From Endocalyx cinctus (Eukaryota > Ascomycota > Sordariomycetes > Amphisphaeriales > Apiosporaceae): DNA of 64,000 nt. The notes under the pieces were generated by a model. That model saw only the letters and a program-made list of their open reading frames with translations. It was not told where the DNA came from and did not search any database. The first letter of the stretch is position 1, and every line of letters begins with the position of its first letter. Made by a program: the position numbers and the translations under genes. Below, piece after piece: positions 11,806 through 24,108 of this stretch. The stretch lies in the NCBI GenBank assembly GCA_001600455.1, contig BCKC01000007.1, forward strand, positions 735,394 to 799,393. Direction: 5' to 3'.

Positions 11806-12887
11806 ACCTCTAGAACAGACGCATGAGCGTTGAGACTAGATTAGTCCTCGGACAACTGCAGAAACAAGGTACTGTATATACATGTAGGCTGATAGGTTCT
11901 TACTGCAGCTATTAGACCACCAAACCTAACGGTATAGTGCAATTTTCTCATGGCTTGCTTAATTTAGTTTATTTAATTTCATCATGACTTAACACACCCA
12001 ACCAGCCTGCCAGCCAACTTTGTAAAACTCGACATGCCCAATAATTCTGCCAATGAAGTTGTAAAACTGTTCAGCTGTGGAGATATACACGTGTATATCC
12101 AACCATGGATCTCTTAAGATCTTATTCTAGCGTCGCCGATCATATGCAGGGACCAAAAAAAAAAATAATGTTACTACACATTCAAAAAATATTATCGGTA
12201 TCTGTACTACTTGTAGAATACAGCAGATGATACTAAGTCAAATTTAATACCAAAATTGTATCCGAAAGAATTAATCATAATGATGAAAAATCATGTCCTT
12301 ATTCCCTCCGCTCGAGTTCCAGGAGGGTAGTTCAAAAAGAAGTATTCGGGATAGCGTAACTCAATCTCAGCAAAAAAGGGTAAGTGATGAGAATCCTAAA
12401 TTCCCAGCCACGTCAATTATGTGATTACACGTCTTTACGCAGTAGAAACTCTATCGGTCGGATTTGGGCACCACCGCCTCTAGCAAATTTATTACAATTA
12501 ATTTTTTATTTTATTTTATCTTTCTTCTCATACTATAATATCATAACACTTTTCCCTAAATTATATCTCTGCATCTGAAATTCAAGTTGTTTGTATTTGG
12601 TGAAGGGTTTGCGTTGTAACCCGATGCGAACTGCCTAGTCTAATTTCAGCTGATCTTCCAGTTTACCGTTATCCATCGCTCGCATCACGGAGTGTCCGGT
12701 TGGATTTATTAGCAAACCAAACTTTAGTCCAGGTTTCGATGAAATTCCAAGGTCAAACTTGAACATCTGTTGTTTACTCGTATGAGATAGGGATTTGTTA
12801 TTCACCAAAAGAACAGGGAAGGAAAAGAGAAGGAGAGTAAAGTAAAGTAGATATCAACAAACGATAAAACCTCACCCGACACCGAGA
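11381..12887. other. Intergenic, with a (TG)14 microsatellite
   Basis: No gene seen. It includes the palindrome ATCCATGGAT at 11764-11773 running directly into the TG repeat, and AT-rich DNA to the next start codon. Confidence 0.5.
11773..11800. repeat. (TG)14 dinucleotide repeat
   Basis: An uninterrupted TG repeat in intergenic DNA after MRM1. Confidence 0.95.
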
Positions 12888-14354
12888 ATGCGTATGCATA
12901 TACCAATTCCAGCTGCGATGCTCTCCCTTCCGCCCGCCCTTCTCCTCCTCGTTCTCTCGGCCATCCGGCTTCCATCCTATGCCGAGGCGCAGGGTATTGT
13001 GGAACTAGCTTTACCAACGGCCGTTAAAAAGATGTCGCTTGACGAGGGCGAGAAGTTCTTTCCCGAATATCACTACGCCTTCGCCGATGACGTTGACGTA
13101 ATCCAACACCAACACCGGCTCTCTCCACCCTTGCCATCGAGAAAGAACTTAATCGTTCTCGCCGCCCTCCTAACGCCCCAAGAAGAAGCCCTTCTCGCGG
13201 CCAATAGCTCCGCTGCCATCTCTTTCCGTCCGCCGTTTCCGAGACATTACGATTTGCATACAATAACAAGGCGAGGAACTCATACGGACTCGGACTTGTC
13301 TCTCTATCGCCGCGCAATCGACGCCGTATCGCGTTTGCGAGGACGCGACTTCTCGTGCCCCTCGGACACATCCGCATGTACCAATATAGATCAGCCGGAT
13401 TACTGCTGTCCCACAGGAACAACCTGTTTCGTAGTGGACAGCACAGACTCGTCCAGTAGCGTAGGCTGTTGTCCGGAAGGCAGAACTTGTGGGGGAACCG
13501 TCGGTTCGTGTCCAGACGATGGCAGCACGGCTTGCGGAACTGATGTTGGAGGCGGGTGCTGTATTGCGGGATTCGTATGCGCCGAGGTCGGCTGTATGTT
13601 TTTCTTTTCTATTCTTCGTCTGTGTATAATATATATGTCTACTGCAATTACTAACCTATAACTCGCAGGTGTTACAAGTACCGTATCGGTTATTACGCAG
13701 ACGACCACTACCTCGACGGTGATCACTAGTGCCGGACCAAACCCCACAACACAAACCGAGATTGTGACGGTGATCGTGACCATCACGCCGTCAACGTCCC
13801 CCGAGACCGAGACCAGCACCACAACCCAAACGACGACCCTCTCCCAATCCACCTCGGCCGATGACGGCGGTCTCCCTCCCGTCCGTCCCACCAGCAGCTT
13901 ACCCAGTACCATAACCGAATCGCCATCCTCCACCACCGCCACGGCCTCCTACTGCCCCACGGGTTTCTACGCCTGCCTCGCCTCGGCGGGATCGGGATGT
14001 TGCCGGACCGGCCGCGACTGCAGCACGACGTCCTGTCCCCCCGTAGCGTTGACCACCATAATCAGCGACGGTGTCACGATCGCCGTCCCCGCGTCGGACG
14101 CCGAGGCCGCGTCGGCGGCCGCGACGGCTACTTGCGCGAGCGGGTGGTTTCTCTGCGGCGCCGACGCCGGATCCATCGCAGGGTGCTGTCCTAGCGGATA
14201 TGCGTGCGGCACCGCTAGCTGCACTTTGTCGGCCGCCACGGCGACCGCGACTGTGCAAAAGGAGTTCCCGGGGAGCGGCAGCGCACGGACGAGCGGCGCG
14301 TTTCCTGTTTTCGTACTTCTTGGTGCGTTGGTCGCCGGGGGACTTTTGCTCTGA
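12888..14354 (+). CDS. Secreted Cys-rich GPI-anchored surface protein with CCPxGxxC motifs
   Basis: join(12888..13593,13669..14354), 463 aa. The 75-bp intron has GTATGT, CTAAC and CAG and joins GC|C to VTSTVSV. Residues 1-34 form a signal peptide with a long Leu-rich core ending near AEAQ. Cys-rich blocks carry repeated CCPxGxxC-type motifs (CCPTGTTC, CCPEGRTC, GCCIAGFVC, later GCCRTGRDC and GCCPSGYAC). A Thr/Ser-rich stalk follows the intron, and the C-terminus has a small-residue site followed by a hydrophobic tail (VFVLLGALVAGGLLL), the pattern of a GPI-anchor signal. It is therefore expected at the plasma membrane or cell wall. Its enzymatic role, if any, is unknown. A second, much smaller GPI-type gene lies convergent to it. 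Confidence 0.85.
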
Positions 14355-15053
14355 TTTCTTCTTTTTACCATTTTTACATAATTTATCCGTCATGATTGAT
14401 GATAGAGCATATATACGTACATTAGATATGAGAGCTTGGCGTTATTGGTTTTTACTTTATTTATTTATATTGGGGCTGTTTATACTTTCATGAGAAATTG
14501 GGATTACGAGAACACAAGAAGACACGAGGTCTTGATTTATATGCGATTTCATGTATATAGAATGTAACCGTTGGCACATATTCAGGAGGGCTTCATTGCT
14601 CATAGATACCCGTATCTAGAAGATGTTTTTATATACATTTAAAACAAGACGATAATTACTCTAAATTCATTCTTGAAATATTCATAGCATTGAAATATTA
14701 ACATTATTATTATTGTGTTCGGCCCAGAGTAGTTGTACTCTGGAATAACGCCGGTTCTAGTGATTATATATGTGTAATAGTAAAATCTATAAGAAACCCC
14801 TTGTCCTAGTCAATATCGTGTCATGATCTTTGCCCCTTGCGATCTATAAAATTGTAGTGATTATACCACAAAAGAAAGAACGCCGTTTGATGCTTTATGA
14901 GATAGCTCATACCCCCGTATACCCCCCGTATGATAGAAATGCAAAATGCCATGCCATGCTATTTTGTTTTGAAAGAAAGTCGAGGTAGATCCGGTCAACC
15001 CCCGACGAGGCAAAAAGAGAGGGGGAAAGGAGGCCCCTAAGGACACTCTTTAA
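14355..15053. other. Convergent 3' region between two GPI-protein genes
   Basis: AT-rich DNA between two facing stop codons, presumably both 3' UTRs. No gene seen. Confidence 0.5.
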
Positions 15054-15416
15054 TTAAAGGAAATAGACGGCACAAGCGCCCACGAGGGCCAGCATACCGA
15101 GGGTGGACTGGACGGACTGGGCAGAGGCTCCACCCTGGAGAGGGGGCGATGTCGTAGTGGGCGACACCGGGGTGGCGGTCGCGGGGCCGGAGCTCGTCAC
15201 GAACGTCGATGTGGCGTTCAGACCCTGGGTCGAGTTACCTGGCGAGGAGCCTCCGGTGGCGCCGGCCGTGGGGTAGTAACCGAAGCCTGTGGTTGTGACT
15301 GTCACTATCCCCGTGCCGGTGACGGTAGGAGATGTGCTGTTGGAGGAGGAGACGAAGGGTGAAGCACTGCAGACGGCGGCGGCGGCCAGGAGGGGAACGG
15401 CGTAGGTGAACTTCAT
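15054..15416 (-). CDS. Small secreted Ser/Thr-rich GPI-anchored protein
   Basis: Single exon, 120 aa, ATG at 15416. The N-terminus MKFTYAVPLLAAAAVCSASP is a clear signal peptide. The body is Ser/Thr/Gly-rich with several N-x-S/T sites (NSTS, NSTQ, NATS), so heavy glycosylation is likely. The C-terminus (GMLALVGACAVYFL) is a hydrophobic GPI-attachment tail. No enzymatic motif is present. Such proteins are cell-wall components in filamentous ascomycetes. A TATA box lies 270 bp upstream of the start. Confidence 0.85.
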   Translation of the reverse strand: MKFTYAVPLLAAAAVCSASPFVSSSNSTSPTVTGTGIVTVTTTGFGYYPTAGATGGSSPGNSTQGLNATSTFVTSSGPATATPVSPTTTSPPLQGGASAQSVQSTLGMLALVGACAVYFL

Positions 15417-16749
15417 CTTGTATTGTTGTAGGTAAATTGAAGATGGCTTGTATAGGTGCTGTGTAATGATCTAAAGGAATATAGCGTATGTGTCCTTGTG
15501 TAAGCAGTAGTGAGTGACTGACTGATATTGTTGCTGTGGAACAGAGAAAAACGAGAGGCTTGTTCTACAGTTAAGTTGGGTTGGATATGTATTTGTAAGT
15601 TATTCAAGATGTTTTTATATTGTATAGTAAAGTATGATATGATACACTGGATATGAACATGAGAATATGCGAATGAATGGCCAGATTTATATACCCAAGA
15701 CCAAAAAGACTGAGTCACCGATATGGCAATTGACAGCTGATGGGGGGTTTACGAGGTCAGCAGAGCCTCTCTCTTGCGTCTCCATTATTACGCGTTCCCA
15801 CATCTAACTTTCCGTCATCATTTGTTGGTATAGGAAAAGCTGAGCCTGTTTTCTGATCTCGGAATTGCCATTACACGCCTCTTTCGGTAATGTTTTTTTC
15901 ACCGAGATGACCTAAAAAAGAAGTTGGAGAGATACTTTTAGAACACGTTATTGGACGGAAGAAGACTAAAAATTCTAAGACAGTTCTTCAGAGTGGCTGT
16001 GTGGCTGTGTGAATATGAGGTAACCCGACGTAACCGATGGTCCAATGACCGGGGTTTCTTCCAATTCACTGTTTCTCTCTCCAACCACCCATCTGATGAT
16101 GAATTGGGTATTGGATGTAGGTTAGGTATTCTATTGTGGCTGGGGCCAAAAAAAAAAGAAGAGAAGAGAAGGTTTCCGCCCCTGCGCTTGATTAAACGGC
16201 GTTGTTCTATTTTTGGTAATCACTTATTTTTGACAGCCCACTACAACATATCCTAAAGGCTAACATACCTAAACAATACGAGTTCAAAGTTCAATAAGAG
16301 AAAGATCCATGGATGCCTCGGTTACTCGGTTTACACTAACTAACTATGTAGATATTTTGGATCTGGTCTGATTCATCGATTCTTTGTTACGTTACAGTAT
16401 TACATGAGTTTAGGCCGTGACCATAAGACTCTAATCACCTAATTGAACCCTGTAAATACAATAATAGATCCAACAAACACGAATTTACTCGGATGATTAT
16501 GAGGTTGACTATCAGATTATCTCACTATTTCGCCTGTCTTGCACTATCTACGACACAAATAGGTCAAAGCTAATGATAGTGAATCTGAGAATCCGGTAAG
16601 GTTTAACGTTGATTGAAATCCTTCTTATCCAATCCGAATATACTAGGTTAGGTTCTTCTTCACGATTATATCGTGAGCCTACAAAAAGAATTGACCAAGG
16701 GGCCTTTTCGCCGCAAGTGACCACACCATATCGGCGGAAAAAAAAACTG
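15417..16749. other. Intergenic upstream of the small GPI-protein gene
   Basis: Holds the TATA box above and the palindrome ATCCATGGAT at 16305-16314. No coding exon seen. Confidence 0.5.
15686..15693 (-). promoter_or_regulatory. TATA box of the small GPI-protein gene
   Basis: TATATAAA on the minus strand, 270 bp upstream of the ATG at 15416. Canonical TATA boxes are few here, which suggests regulated expression of this gene. Confidence 0.6.
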
Positions 16750-17551
16750 TCAAGTTGTCGAGCCCACTTTAGAGATGGCCAACAGGCCCACTAGGATCAA
16801 CTCTGATCTAGCTTGTTGCTTGATCGCTTCCTCAAATTCCTTTGTTCCGGGCTGACAGCGGAGATCCTTCCAAGAGATCACCTTCCGAGCTAGGAGGATG
16901 CATAGCTTCTTCTGGCTGCTGTACACGTTATGGATTCCCTCAAATGCGACCCTCGTAGTATCATCGGGGAAGTGCGGGTCTCCAGCATTAGTGAGATAAT
17001 ACGAGCATCTATCCATGAGCACATCTACGCTATCCTTGATAGTTAAAAGACTAGATGGTTTAAACACGGGTTTTTGGTCAGCACCCGACGACAATAAAAG
17101 TAAAGTAGCCGAGACTATAGCGACTCGCAAGTCATTCTCCTCAAAGTTACCGGCCACTCGCTCCGACAGCGTGATTACGAGACAATCCGGCAGGACCAGG
17201 GAAAATACCATGATGATGCTGTCATTCTCGCTGCTAAATGACAGCTCATAGATATTTCGCCAACATTCCCGGAGATCATTTACAGACCCCATGCGCTCTG
17301 AGAAGCGCATAAGGGCTTGATCCGCAGCGTCGCCGCCAGAAATGCGTCGCTTATCTACAGGCAGATGCATCGTGGCGGAATCGAACTCGGCTGCGTTGCA
17401 AAGGCCTGCTATGGCCTGCTATGGCCTGCAATTGATCAACTCCGGTTCTGTGAATACCTGCAATTGCCGGAGCGCCGCTTTGGTCGAGCTCTTCCTCCGC
17501 TGCGTCTGTGGTGAGAGTGTGGTTTCCGATCGTGCATTCCGTCACTGTCAT
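16750..17551 (-). pseudogene. Unknown gene broken (or switched) by a 10-bp tandem duplication
   Basis: Two overlapping minus-strand reading frames, ATG 17551 to a stop at 17351 and 17370 down to 16750, look like one protein. In the overlap the 10-mer GGCCTGCTAT (plus strand) occurs twice in tandem at 17403-17422. The first frame runs through ...VDQLQAIAG and then goes to a stop. With one copy fewer, the second frame follows directly (...AIAG then LCNAAEFDS...), and the whole length becomes 264 codons including stop. The C-terminal part alone keeps an internal ATG at 17370 and could be made as a 206-aa protein. No domain recognised: it is mostly helical-looking with Leu-rich segments. It flanks the NACHT gene on the same strand. 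A sequencing or assembly error is the alternative explanation. Confidence 0.6.
17403..17422. repeat. 10-bp perfect tandem duplication inside a coding region
   Basis: GGCCTGCTAT twice in a row, followed by the partial copy GGCCTGC. Its length is not a multiple of three, so a copy change shifts the frame. Confidence 0.95.
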
Positions 17552-19433
17552 GCGATTCTGAACAGCATCAGATTACACGTCCACGACTCATGATGCTCGT
17601 ATGGAGAAAGAGTAGTAAGCTCACTGCTGTGAGAGTCCTAGCCTTGTCTGGGTTTATCCCCGGGACCGACCCTAATCTCTCTGTCTTCAATAATGTACCG
17701 AGAACTTGATGCTTCGGAATGCCGTTGTCGTGATAATCAAGTTGTCAATCACAGCGACTGGTAGAACTTGAAAGATCAAGTTCGTATCAAGGCCGACAAT
17801 TCTAGCAACCCGCATCAGTGCATCGATTCAGTAGTGATCATGAGCTCTTCAGTAATTACTTTTTGAAGTGATCGATGGGGTTGACGAGCTGTTTTTTCTT
17901 ATTATTTTCACAAATATGTTCCCAGCTCTCACGGTGTTTAAAGCTTAAGTCTACTCTAAAAAAAAAAAAAAAAAAAGTCGAGGACTGCTTTACCATTAAG
18001 AAAAAGAAAATCAAGGAATCCGGAATAGAAGCAGGGAGATGTCGGCCTTTGGGAGAACAGGGCTAACTCGACAGGCGGAAGGCCTAGTGGCAGTCAAGAA
18101 AGTGAGTATAGGAGGTGATAATGAATCGATGTCTTTATATACCCCCGTATCTTCATGATCGCATTGATTAGGTCGACGTATCGACGTATGCTGTCATCTT
18201 GGAATACTATAGGGGAGGCCTGAAAAGGAGGATGCCACACTGTCTCTTCTTGGACAAATACACTTAAAACTACAGTGCAGCTAAATTGCACACACGTGAA
18301 GCTCCGCTCGGGGATCTTTCACACATGGATGTTATAATGACATAGTAGGGAGTTGACAAGCCCTGCGAACCTAGGTATTATTATGATGTTATATCCCTCA
18401 GGCCCATGCCGTAATATTGTGATTTAGAATCTGACATTGTTACTACTTTATATATAGTCCGAAGATAATGGCGATGATCGAGAACGAATATGTCGAAACC
18501 TATGAAGTTCCCCGATCACGAGTATTTCGGGGATCTGGTTATCCTTACTAGAAAGGTTACTTGATAAATGTCTCGCTGGATCTCTGGTACTATCTGATAA
18601 ACTAAATACCAGAAGAATTATTGAATCTGACACAAAGAGACAAAAAGGCAGTTAAGAACCTGCTAGATCGGGACAGCAGTATCAGAACGTATGTGGATTT
18701 AGATATAAAGATATAAGTTAGAAATACCTAAGCTATTGTGACCAACGACAAGAAGGGAATAAATGGTTCGTGATTCGGGCATGAACATGGAAATTATGAT
18801 GACTGGGTGATTGGACCATACGATGGCTATCCAGGCAGGATATACTAAGTAGCACATAGATATCTAAGAATGGACAGCCATGTAAGAAAAGGGCATTTGC
18901 TATATCTAAATCACACAGTCATTACTTCAGTGATTAATCTGATGATTAGTATGCTCTTTAAAAAAATAAGTTAAAGGACTATACCTAGGTAGCTTTTTCA
19001 ACAGTGACTTTTTAAGCGACTCGTCAATTCCGCTGCTTAACATTTTCGGCCACTTGCCCAACAATCTCCCTATGACGACCTCCAGCTACAGTGAGGCTAA
19101 TATGCCAACCTAGGAGTTAGAAATATTTTATATTAGGATTCCTCGAACATTTTATTCAATTTCCGTCCTACGATCAAAGCGCGGGCTAGGTAAAATCGGA
19201 GAGCGTTGAAGCACCAGCTGGTGCAGATGATAGGACAGACATCACTTGCCTTACCGAAACTGTTCAAGGACAGGTTGGTACGCCATCAAGTTAAACCAAC
19301 ATGAGCCGTTGCCCTTTCCAGCCCAATGGGCAGCTGAAAGAGTGCTTTGTTGCGGTGTCACGTCCACGGGTATGATGGGATATAAAATGTATATACTAGT
19401 GTGTCAGGTACAGGCTGCCTTGGCACCTGACAA
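17552..19433. other. Intergenic, 1.9 kb, no gene recognised
   Basis: AT-rich. It contains A19 at 17958-17976 and the palindrome TACCTAGGTA at 18982-18991. Short ORFs here show no domain and no splice-linked partner. Confidence 0.5.
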
Positions 19434-22400
19434 CTACGCTAATTCTTCCACGTAGAACATGTCGTCAGGGACCAGTTGGTTTTCGTCATCCGAATCATCC
19501 TCACTCTCCGACTGCTCTGTTTGCGTACTTATCCTTCTGATTTGATCATTACGTTCTGCCTTGAAGAGCCAAACACTTGTCACAAAATCTCTAAAATTCG
19601 GCTCCTCCGTTGACTGAGGACTGATATCGTTGAGATGTGTCTCTTTCAGATGCTGGAACGCATCCTGAAGATGACTGTACTTCTTACCACTCTCGCAAGA
19701 TTCGCAGCAGCGAACAGAGCACGACGGAACGGATCCGGTGCACATCCACGCTTTAACCTTCTGAACGTGGAAAGACCTCCAGTGCTGCCGCAGTTCATCT
19801 TCCAACATGAAACCGTCATGTTCATCATCGTTACAGTTGTGGCAGAGGAGAACGGTGTGCCTCTGCTTGTAATGATCTTGTAGACACTGGCGATTACTAA
19901 AAACCATCCGGCATCTGTGGACTGGGCAACGCGTGATGCTATCAGCGTGATGCCACATCCAGTAGTGCTCAATCCAATCGGCCTTTAATTCTTCTTCTTC
20001 AAATCTGTACCGACAGTTCGATATGCTACAGGCGCGAAATCCAATTGAGCTTATATCAATGTACATGCTATCGCCTTCATTGGGGCCGGATTTTGCTGCA
20101 TCAAGCAAGCCGTCTTCGATGGATACCCATTGTAAGGGTAACTGTAAGGGTAACGTTGGTGTGGCAGATGATTGATCAGTTATGTTAGAATCCTCGCATA
20201 TTTCCGTTGTAGTGGTTTTCTTGGCCTTCCTAGCTCTTTGCTTTGACTCGTCAGGCACCATCTTGCGCTTTTTAGATATTGATTCTTCTCCGCTCAATCT
20301 CGGGGTAGAGGATATTGAGCCGCGTGCAGGCTTATATTCGTGATACTTCCGGAGGTGAAACTTGAGAGCCTGGCTTGAAATAAACGGGGGATACTTGCAC
20401 TCAGGGGCAGGGCACATAATTAGCCGGGTATGGGCCATCTCATGCTGACGGCGCAATTCCTCCGAGGCAAAGCCAAGTGTAGCCCGTGGACAAAAGCTAA
20501 GACGGCATGTGAACGCCGAATTCTTAAACTGACTTTTAAACATATCAAGATCGGCTGAAGATACTCCAGGGTAGCTCTCCTGTTCTAGGAGGAACTTAAT
20601 AATATCCTGATAAGACGATAATGTCATAGAAATACCATCTTCCTCAGATGTATACTCCGAGTTATGCGGCGTTACGGATTCGTTAGTTGTCCCCGAAGTG
20701 TGGTGAATCGATGTGCGCCTGTTTTTTACCTCTTCAAGTATGCTGCTTTCAAGACGTTTCAGGGACCTATATCTTAGCGATTCCTCGATGTGCTTAAGAA
20801 GGAGAGGTTGGTCTTTAAGTAAAGCCAGTCTCTCATCTATAGTGGCACTATCACTCCGGCTACTCTTCGAGACACGGACATATGAAAATCCATCAAGCTT
20901 CTGGGCGAGCTCATTTGCAAGTCGCCTAGGGGTAGAGTCTTCTTCGAACCCACCACTAGAGGCGTAATGCAGGAGATATTCTGTCCAGAACTCAGTGGCG
21001 TAAACATGTAAGCCATGGATGCCTTTCACTACCCGAATATATCGTGTAGGGCCTTGGAGAAACTCCATACCAGACAATAGACATGTAATTGTTGAAATGC
21101 AATGTTCAGCAATTGCGTCTTTCTCGGTAAGAATTAAGTTGCTTTTAGTTGACTGCAAGAACCTAAAGACTAAGTCAGAGAGAAGGCGGGATGAAAGAAA
21201 CGCCCGCATAACAAAAACTAGGCAAGGCAAAGGCAATAATCTAAACAAGATTTCAAAAATAAATGAAGGAGATAGGGGCAACCCTTACTCTTTAACCGAA
21301 ATATGTATAAAATTCAGTGTCGTATCTGGCCGTTCCTCAACTAAAGGACCGCAAATGTCAAGAACATAACTCGGAACCAGGTGTTTGGATTTACTGTCGC
21401 CTTGACTGAAAGTTAAAGCTGATAGAAACTCCATTCGTTTTAACGGTCGTTTAGAGAAAGCTATCCAACCGAATATGCATTTCAAACGATCAGCCGATCG
21501 CGCATCCAGGCGAACCAGGACTTGAGTCAGGATCTTTTGATAGCTTGATGGAAGTCAGAAATGGCATTTAAAGTTGGGGGTGTGGGAGTTGAGGACGCAC
21601 AAATCAGAAAGCTCCTCGGGCAGTTCATCAATAGAAGACCTCATTTCTGCTCCCGAGAAGAAGATGTTGCTCGATAAATAGTCTAAAACGAGGCGAGCAT
21701 AAAGAAACATGCCTGTTGGGGGTTAGTTCGGTTAATGACTGATTAGACGATTGAATAATGTGTGAAGTAAAGAGTAAATACATACCATCGGACTTATTAG
21801 TGATGACTTGTCCAATCTCTTCGATTTCCTTAGATCCTAAGTCAAGCTGGCGGAGCTTTGCATGTAAAGATTGTAAGCGCTGAGATACATATTGTCTAAT
21901 AGCAAGCTTAAGACTATTTCTTTCTTCGGAGAGAGAAATAGTATCCCTTACGCGAAGGCGGTTCGCGATAAAATGCGAACTGCGGCTAGAAAGCAGTACT
22001 TTGCATACCGTACCGCCTGCGGTAGTTGCCTTCCCGGTGATCTGATTTACCAGGTTAACAACGCTTGTTTGCTTCCGTATTTCGCATTCGTTTAAGCCAT
22101 CTATAACGACCCAGACATATTTAACTTTTCGTGGCCCGTTGGATGCGATGGAAAGAAGTTTAAGCAGCAGTTTTTCAAGGGCTTGCACCGTCGGCGGCTG
22201 CTTTCCCAGCACATAATCTTCGAAGGTATGCGCAATCAAGTCTTCATCTTTGCGGATAAATTGGAGAAGAAGAGAACGTAATATCTGATCATATGTGGTG
22301 GACGACGCGTACCGGTGGCTGCAGAAGTGTTGAAGAAAAAGCATGCTGCTTGCCTGCATAAACCGAGTAATCTCGGCGATTAAGACGCTTTTACCTGAGC

Positions 22401-23382
22401 CCGGAGCTCCCTGTAACCATAGCAGCGAATAATCGGGTTTCGGCTGTATCCACGATCTAATCTTCTGGTTCTTAAGCGCCCAGGCACACGTCCCCGCTGT
22501 TTTATTTCCTTCCGATGAAATAGCATCGTAGATGACATGTTGGTCAGACTCGTCAGCTTTGAGCCACGTTACGATAGATTCGTACTGTTTATTGGACTCT
22601 TTCTCATTAAGCTTTTTGATCTTCTCTAGGTCATCCTCTCTCCAGGATTTGATATTTTCGTGCATATCTCGGACATCGGATATGTGTTGCGCATTTGCTT
22701 GAAGATCAACCAGTTTTTCGTGACGTTTCATATCATCAATGATATGTTGAAATCGTCTTTCAAACCGACGCCAGCACGTGAGAAATAGTATCTTCCAACC
22801 TGCCTGAGATAAGTATATATGTAGCAAGAGGAGGGAAATAATAAGGATCTATCTAGAGGTGGAAAGGCAGAAGGTAAGAGGCAACTCACTACTCCGACGG
22901 ACAAATTGATATGCATGCTTGTGAAACTGCAGTATATCGGTGTAGAAGACGGCAAGAGTATGTTGAAAGTCTATGTTGGTAGTAAATGCTTTATCGAGCA
23001 CTGCGAATCTTCTTAAGCATGCCGCGATTTTGGAATAAGCTTGAATTATCTGGTCACATGCTTCTACGAAGTCGGAAGCAATTCGAATAATCAAGCTGAT
23101 AGGTGACCATATCCAAGCTAAATAAGGTGTTCCATTACATAGTATATCAATAGACTTGGAATAATGCTCTAGTCCTTTGAAAAGGGGCATAAGGCGTCTC
23201 ATGTTACAAAGAGAGCGCCGGGCCGCTAGTTGATTTTCTATATCTAGAACTGCCTTCTTCACATCTTCGAGGCTAGTCTGCGAAAATCCGTGGGCATCTT
23301 GCGGGGTAATTACCTGCTCAAGGTCATCAAATGCAAGCTTGATTGTCCTTCTCGCATCTTTTGATACTGGAGTGAGCGGCAT
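19434..23382 (-). CDS. STAND/NLR-like protein: DUF7708 - NACHT - C2H2 zinc fingers
   Basis: Five exons, complement(join(19434..21162,21289..21543,21601..21712,21786..22799,22890..23382)), 1200 aa. The N-terminal ~160 residues (PYLAWIWSPISLIIRIA...) match the DUF7708 type found at the front of fungal NACHT proteins. NACHT: P-loop GAPGSGKS at 295-302, Walker B VWVVIDGLNECE at 393-404, then LLSSRSS and DGMFLYARLVLDYL (this last across a splice). An all-helical region with HISVKE follows. There are no WD, ankyrin or TPR repeats. Instead the C-terminus has C2H2-like fingers at about 844-869, 875-899, 1037-1060 and 1065-1090, a basic NLS-like patch at 921-940 (SKKRK...RARKAKK), and an acidic tail. 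Known fungal relatives act in non-self recognition and programmed cell death. A nuclear role here is inference. The acceptor at 22800 and the 126-bp intron 21163-21288 are the least certain joins. Confidence 0.85.
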
Positions 23383-24108
23383 CTTCTGTTAGATTGGTTT
23401 GGTAAGGACGAGCAGGAAGGAGGTTTGGAACAGAACCCTTAAAGTCTGTCCCGTAATTATTATGTAAAACTTTGGGGTATCAATACAAAATAGCAACTGA
23501 ATGAAGAACATGATTGAATATTTCCAGCATGGACAAGCCAAAGGTAGGAGCTGTCTGAGTTCTTTTAAATAACCGAAGGATGAAGCAGCCTAACGCATCA
23601 GCAGGCTGTGAAAAAAAAATCAATGTATAAAGAACAAAACTTTTTTTTTTTTTTTGAAAAATTGCAAGGCATACACACAACCAGCTCGAAATGGACTTAG
23701 TACACTTTGTTACAATGTTTTTCTTGTCAGGTCTGGAATCAAGATAATTAAATTATTGATATGGCTGTGTGGTATAATAGGAAGGCTATGTGAGTAAATG
23801 TCGAGAATGTACAGCCCCTTGTTTATACACATACAGGGGTATTTTGTCCATGTTACAGGGGGCAGTGCTGCATATACTCGTACATGTAGGCGTTATCGAT
23901 ATTAATTGTTCAGTAGAAGAAGAGGCCGCCATCACCTAGACGAAACTCGAACATTATGCCTTACAATCAATCACAGTAGGCTGCCGGAGATTCAACAATA
24001 TATCTAATAAATTTCTTTATCGACCAAGACAATACGGAAAATACTCTATCGTGTTGAGTAGTGTCTAGAGCCTAAGTTCACATCCATATTTTAGATACAA
24101 GGCCGAAT
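23383..24108. promoter_or_regulatory. Shared divergent promoter between the NACHT and SNF2 genes
   Basis: 726 bp between divergent ATGs (23382 minus, 24109 plus). Contains T15 at 23641-23655. No known binding site identified. Confidence 0.5.

Noticed and set aside
13899..14393. Minus-strand 164-codon Arg/Gly-rich ORF
   Set aside because: Antisense shadow of the GC-rich second exon of the GPI-protein gene.
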